From Pantanalinema rosaneae (GTDB taxonomy: Bacteria; Cyanobacteriota; Cyanobacteriia; Leptolyngbyales; Leptolyngbyaceae): DNA of 64,000 nt. Below the pieces are notes generated by a model. That model had not been told where the DNA came from. It saw only the letters and a list, made by a program, of their open reading frames with translations, and searched no databases. The DNA is taken from NCBI RefSeq assembly GCF_050753385.1, contig NZ_JBLZFZ010000035.1, positions 18,364-82,363 of the forward strand. The letters run 5' to 3'. Shown piece by piece: positions 63,267-64,000 of this stretch (position 1 is its first letter; each line of letters starts with the position of its first letter). Both the position numbers and the translations under genes were made by a program.

Positions 63267-63947
63267 ATGCAAGGACGGTTCATTGTTTTTGAGGGGGTAG
63301 AAGGTGGCGGCAAAACCACGCAACTCCAACGGGCGTACCAGTGGCTTCAGGATAGTGGCTGGTTATCCCATCTGCAAGCACAGGGATATGTCCGTCATCT
63401 GGAAGTCACCCGTGAACCAGGGGGGACGGAACTGGGCATCGGATTACGCCAATTATTGCTAGAGCCACCGACACAAGAAGCTATTCACGATCGTGCCGAG
63501 CTATTAATGTATGCCGCCGATCGCGCCCAACATGTCGAAACCTATCTGCGACCGCGATTAGCCGCCGGAGATCTAATTCTCTGCGATCGCTATACTGATT
63601 CCACGATCGCCTACCAGGGTTATGGACGCGAACTCGACTTAGCCCTGATCCACCAACTCAACCAAATTGCTACCGATGGCTTGACCAGTGACCTGACCTT
63701 CTGGCTAGATTTAGATGCCAAAACCGGATTAGCCCGTACCCAACAACGCGGCAAACGCGATCGCATCGAACAGGCAGACCTGGCATTTCACCAACGGGTA
63801 CAACAGGGATTTGCGATTCTGGCAAACACCTATCCCGATCGCATCGTCACCATTGATGCTAACCAACCCGAAGATCGAGTCGCCTCCCAGATCCAAACGA
63901 TTCTCGATCGTTCCCTCACCCAATGGTACGGAGCCCCAACACCCTAA
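63267..63947 (+). CDS. tmk: Thymidylate kinase
   Basis: Phosphorylates dTMP to dTDP. The P-loop is FEGVEGGGKTTQ at residues 8-19, with LEVTREPGGTELG, LCDRYTDSTIAYQGYGR (DRY motif) and LDAKTGLARTQQRGKRDRIE (LID). The ATG at 63267 gives 226 residues; the frame stays open to 63216. A short insertion before REPGGT (SGWLSHLQAQGYVRHLEV) is unusual but small. The gene is complete and ends 34 bases before the contig-end adapter. Confidence 0.96.
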   Translation: MQGRFIVFEGVEGGGKTTQLQRAYQWLQDSGWLSHLQAQGYVRHLEVTREPGGTELGIGLRQLLLEPPTQEAIHDRAELLMYAADRAQHVETYLRPRLAAGDLILCDRYTDSTIAYQGYGRELDLALIHQLNQIATDGLTSDLTFWLDLDAKTGLARTQQRGKRDRIEQADLAFHQRVQQGFAILANTYPDRIVTIDANQPEDRVASQIQTILDRSLTQWYGAPTP

Positions 63948-63949
63948 CA

Positions 63950-63981
63950 AGCCATTCCCCATCTCCCCATCTCCCCACTCC
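63950..63981. repeat. CCCCATCT low-complexity repeat at contig end
   Basis: CCCCATCTCCCCATCTCCCC-type tandem units, the same family as the two insertions in ctaA on the opposite strand. Such repeats commonly break short-read assemblies. Confidence 0.7.
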
Positions 63982-64000
63982 CTGTCTCTTATACACATCT
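63982..64000. other. Nextera transposase adapter (sequencing artefact)
   Basis: The last 19 bases are CTGTCTCTTATACACATCT, identical to the Tn5 mosaic end of Nextera libraries. They are not genomic. Confidence 0.98.

Noticed and set aside
63729..63998. A minus-strand frame starting MCIRDR at the contig end
   Set aside because: Its first codons are adapter sequence and the rest is opposite tmk.
1..64000. CRISPR arrays, rRNA and tRNA genes
   Set aside because: No regularly spaced repeats and no T-loop GGTTCRA-type box with a matching cloverleaf were found in the intergenic regions.

Overview
The window is a stretch of cyanobacterial chromosome. Evidence for a cyanobacterium is the phycobilisome core-membrane linker ApcE, the thylakoid/PSII factor Thf1, sulfolipid genes sqdB-sqdX, a cyanobacterial ATP synthase operon containing separate b and b' subunits, a CAAD/CURT1-like thylakoid protein, a CtaA-type copper ATPase, and many copies of the HIP1 octamer GCGATCGC (for example at 177-184, 390-397 and 880-887). 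ApcE carries four linker repeats, the number usually tied to a pentacylindrical phycobilisome core. Together with the many dispersed repeats this fits a filamentous, Leptolyngbya- or Nostoc-like lineage, but the genus cannot be fixed from the sequence. No rRNA, tRNA, CRISPR array, prophage or intact insertion sequence was seen. The right edge ends in exactly one 19-base Nextera transposase mosaic end, so the window reaches an untrimmed contig end.

Layout. 0-8.6 kb: tail of a bilin-less phycobiliprotein-like gene, alaS, a DUF2294 protein, a HEAT-repeat protein, a thf1-lipoxygenase operon and a small toxin-antitoxin pair. 8.8-12.1 kb: livM-livG-DUF423 and an ABC-2 permease. 12.1-18.1 kb: ATP synthase operon on the minus strand (atpI-a-c-b'-b-delta-alpha-gamma; beta and epsilon are elsewhere, as is usual in cyanobacteria), with two internal hairpins and a terminator. 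18.2-28 kb: methyltransferase, apcE, TM2 protein, FTR1 iron permease, a small conserved protein behind possible Pho boxes, and sqdB-sqdX. 28-40.4 kb: a solitary Anbu proteasome-like gene, a giant polytopic membrane protein, two sugar-type ABC permeases, a universal stress protein, ppsA and a REC-GGDEF-EAL regulator. 41-50 kb: CAAD protein, DUF255 thioredoxin-like protein, ftsI with an FtsL-like gene, a methyltransferase, DUF3288, and an MCE/ABC lipid-transport pair. 50.9-64 kb: yvcK-tsaE, a truncated dihydroorotase remnant, lepB, a dihydroorotase-like protein, a tandem-domain histidine phosphatase, a CPBP protease, ctaA, two FHA proteins and tmk.

Most genes are housekeeping or photosynthesis functions in short operons. 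ApcE, Thf1, CAAD, SqdB/SqdX, the lipoxygenase and the ATP synthase all act at or on the thylakoid membrane. FtsI, the FtsL candidate, LepB and YvcK serve the envelope.

The least ordinary parts are: (i) a segmental duplication that made two FHA genes and left a decayed copy of the 3' end of ctaA between them; (ii) thf1 and a lipoxygenase 8 bases apart; (iii) the N-terminal stub of a dihydroorotase abutting tsaE; (iv) a TM-plus-coiled-coil protein directly before ftsI that may be the poorly recognised cyanobacterial FtsL; (v) a GGDEF domain with lost metal ligands ahead of an intact EAL domain; (vi) in-frame low-complexity repeat insertions inside ctaA; (vii) several MITE-like inverted-repeat elements. 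I found no convincing multi-gene system of a wholly new type.
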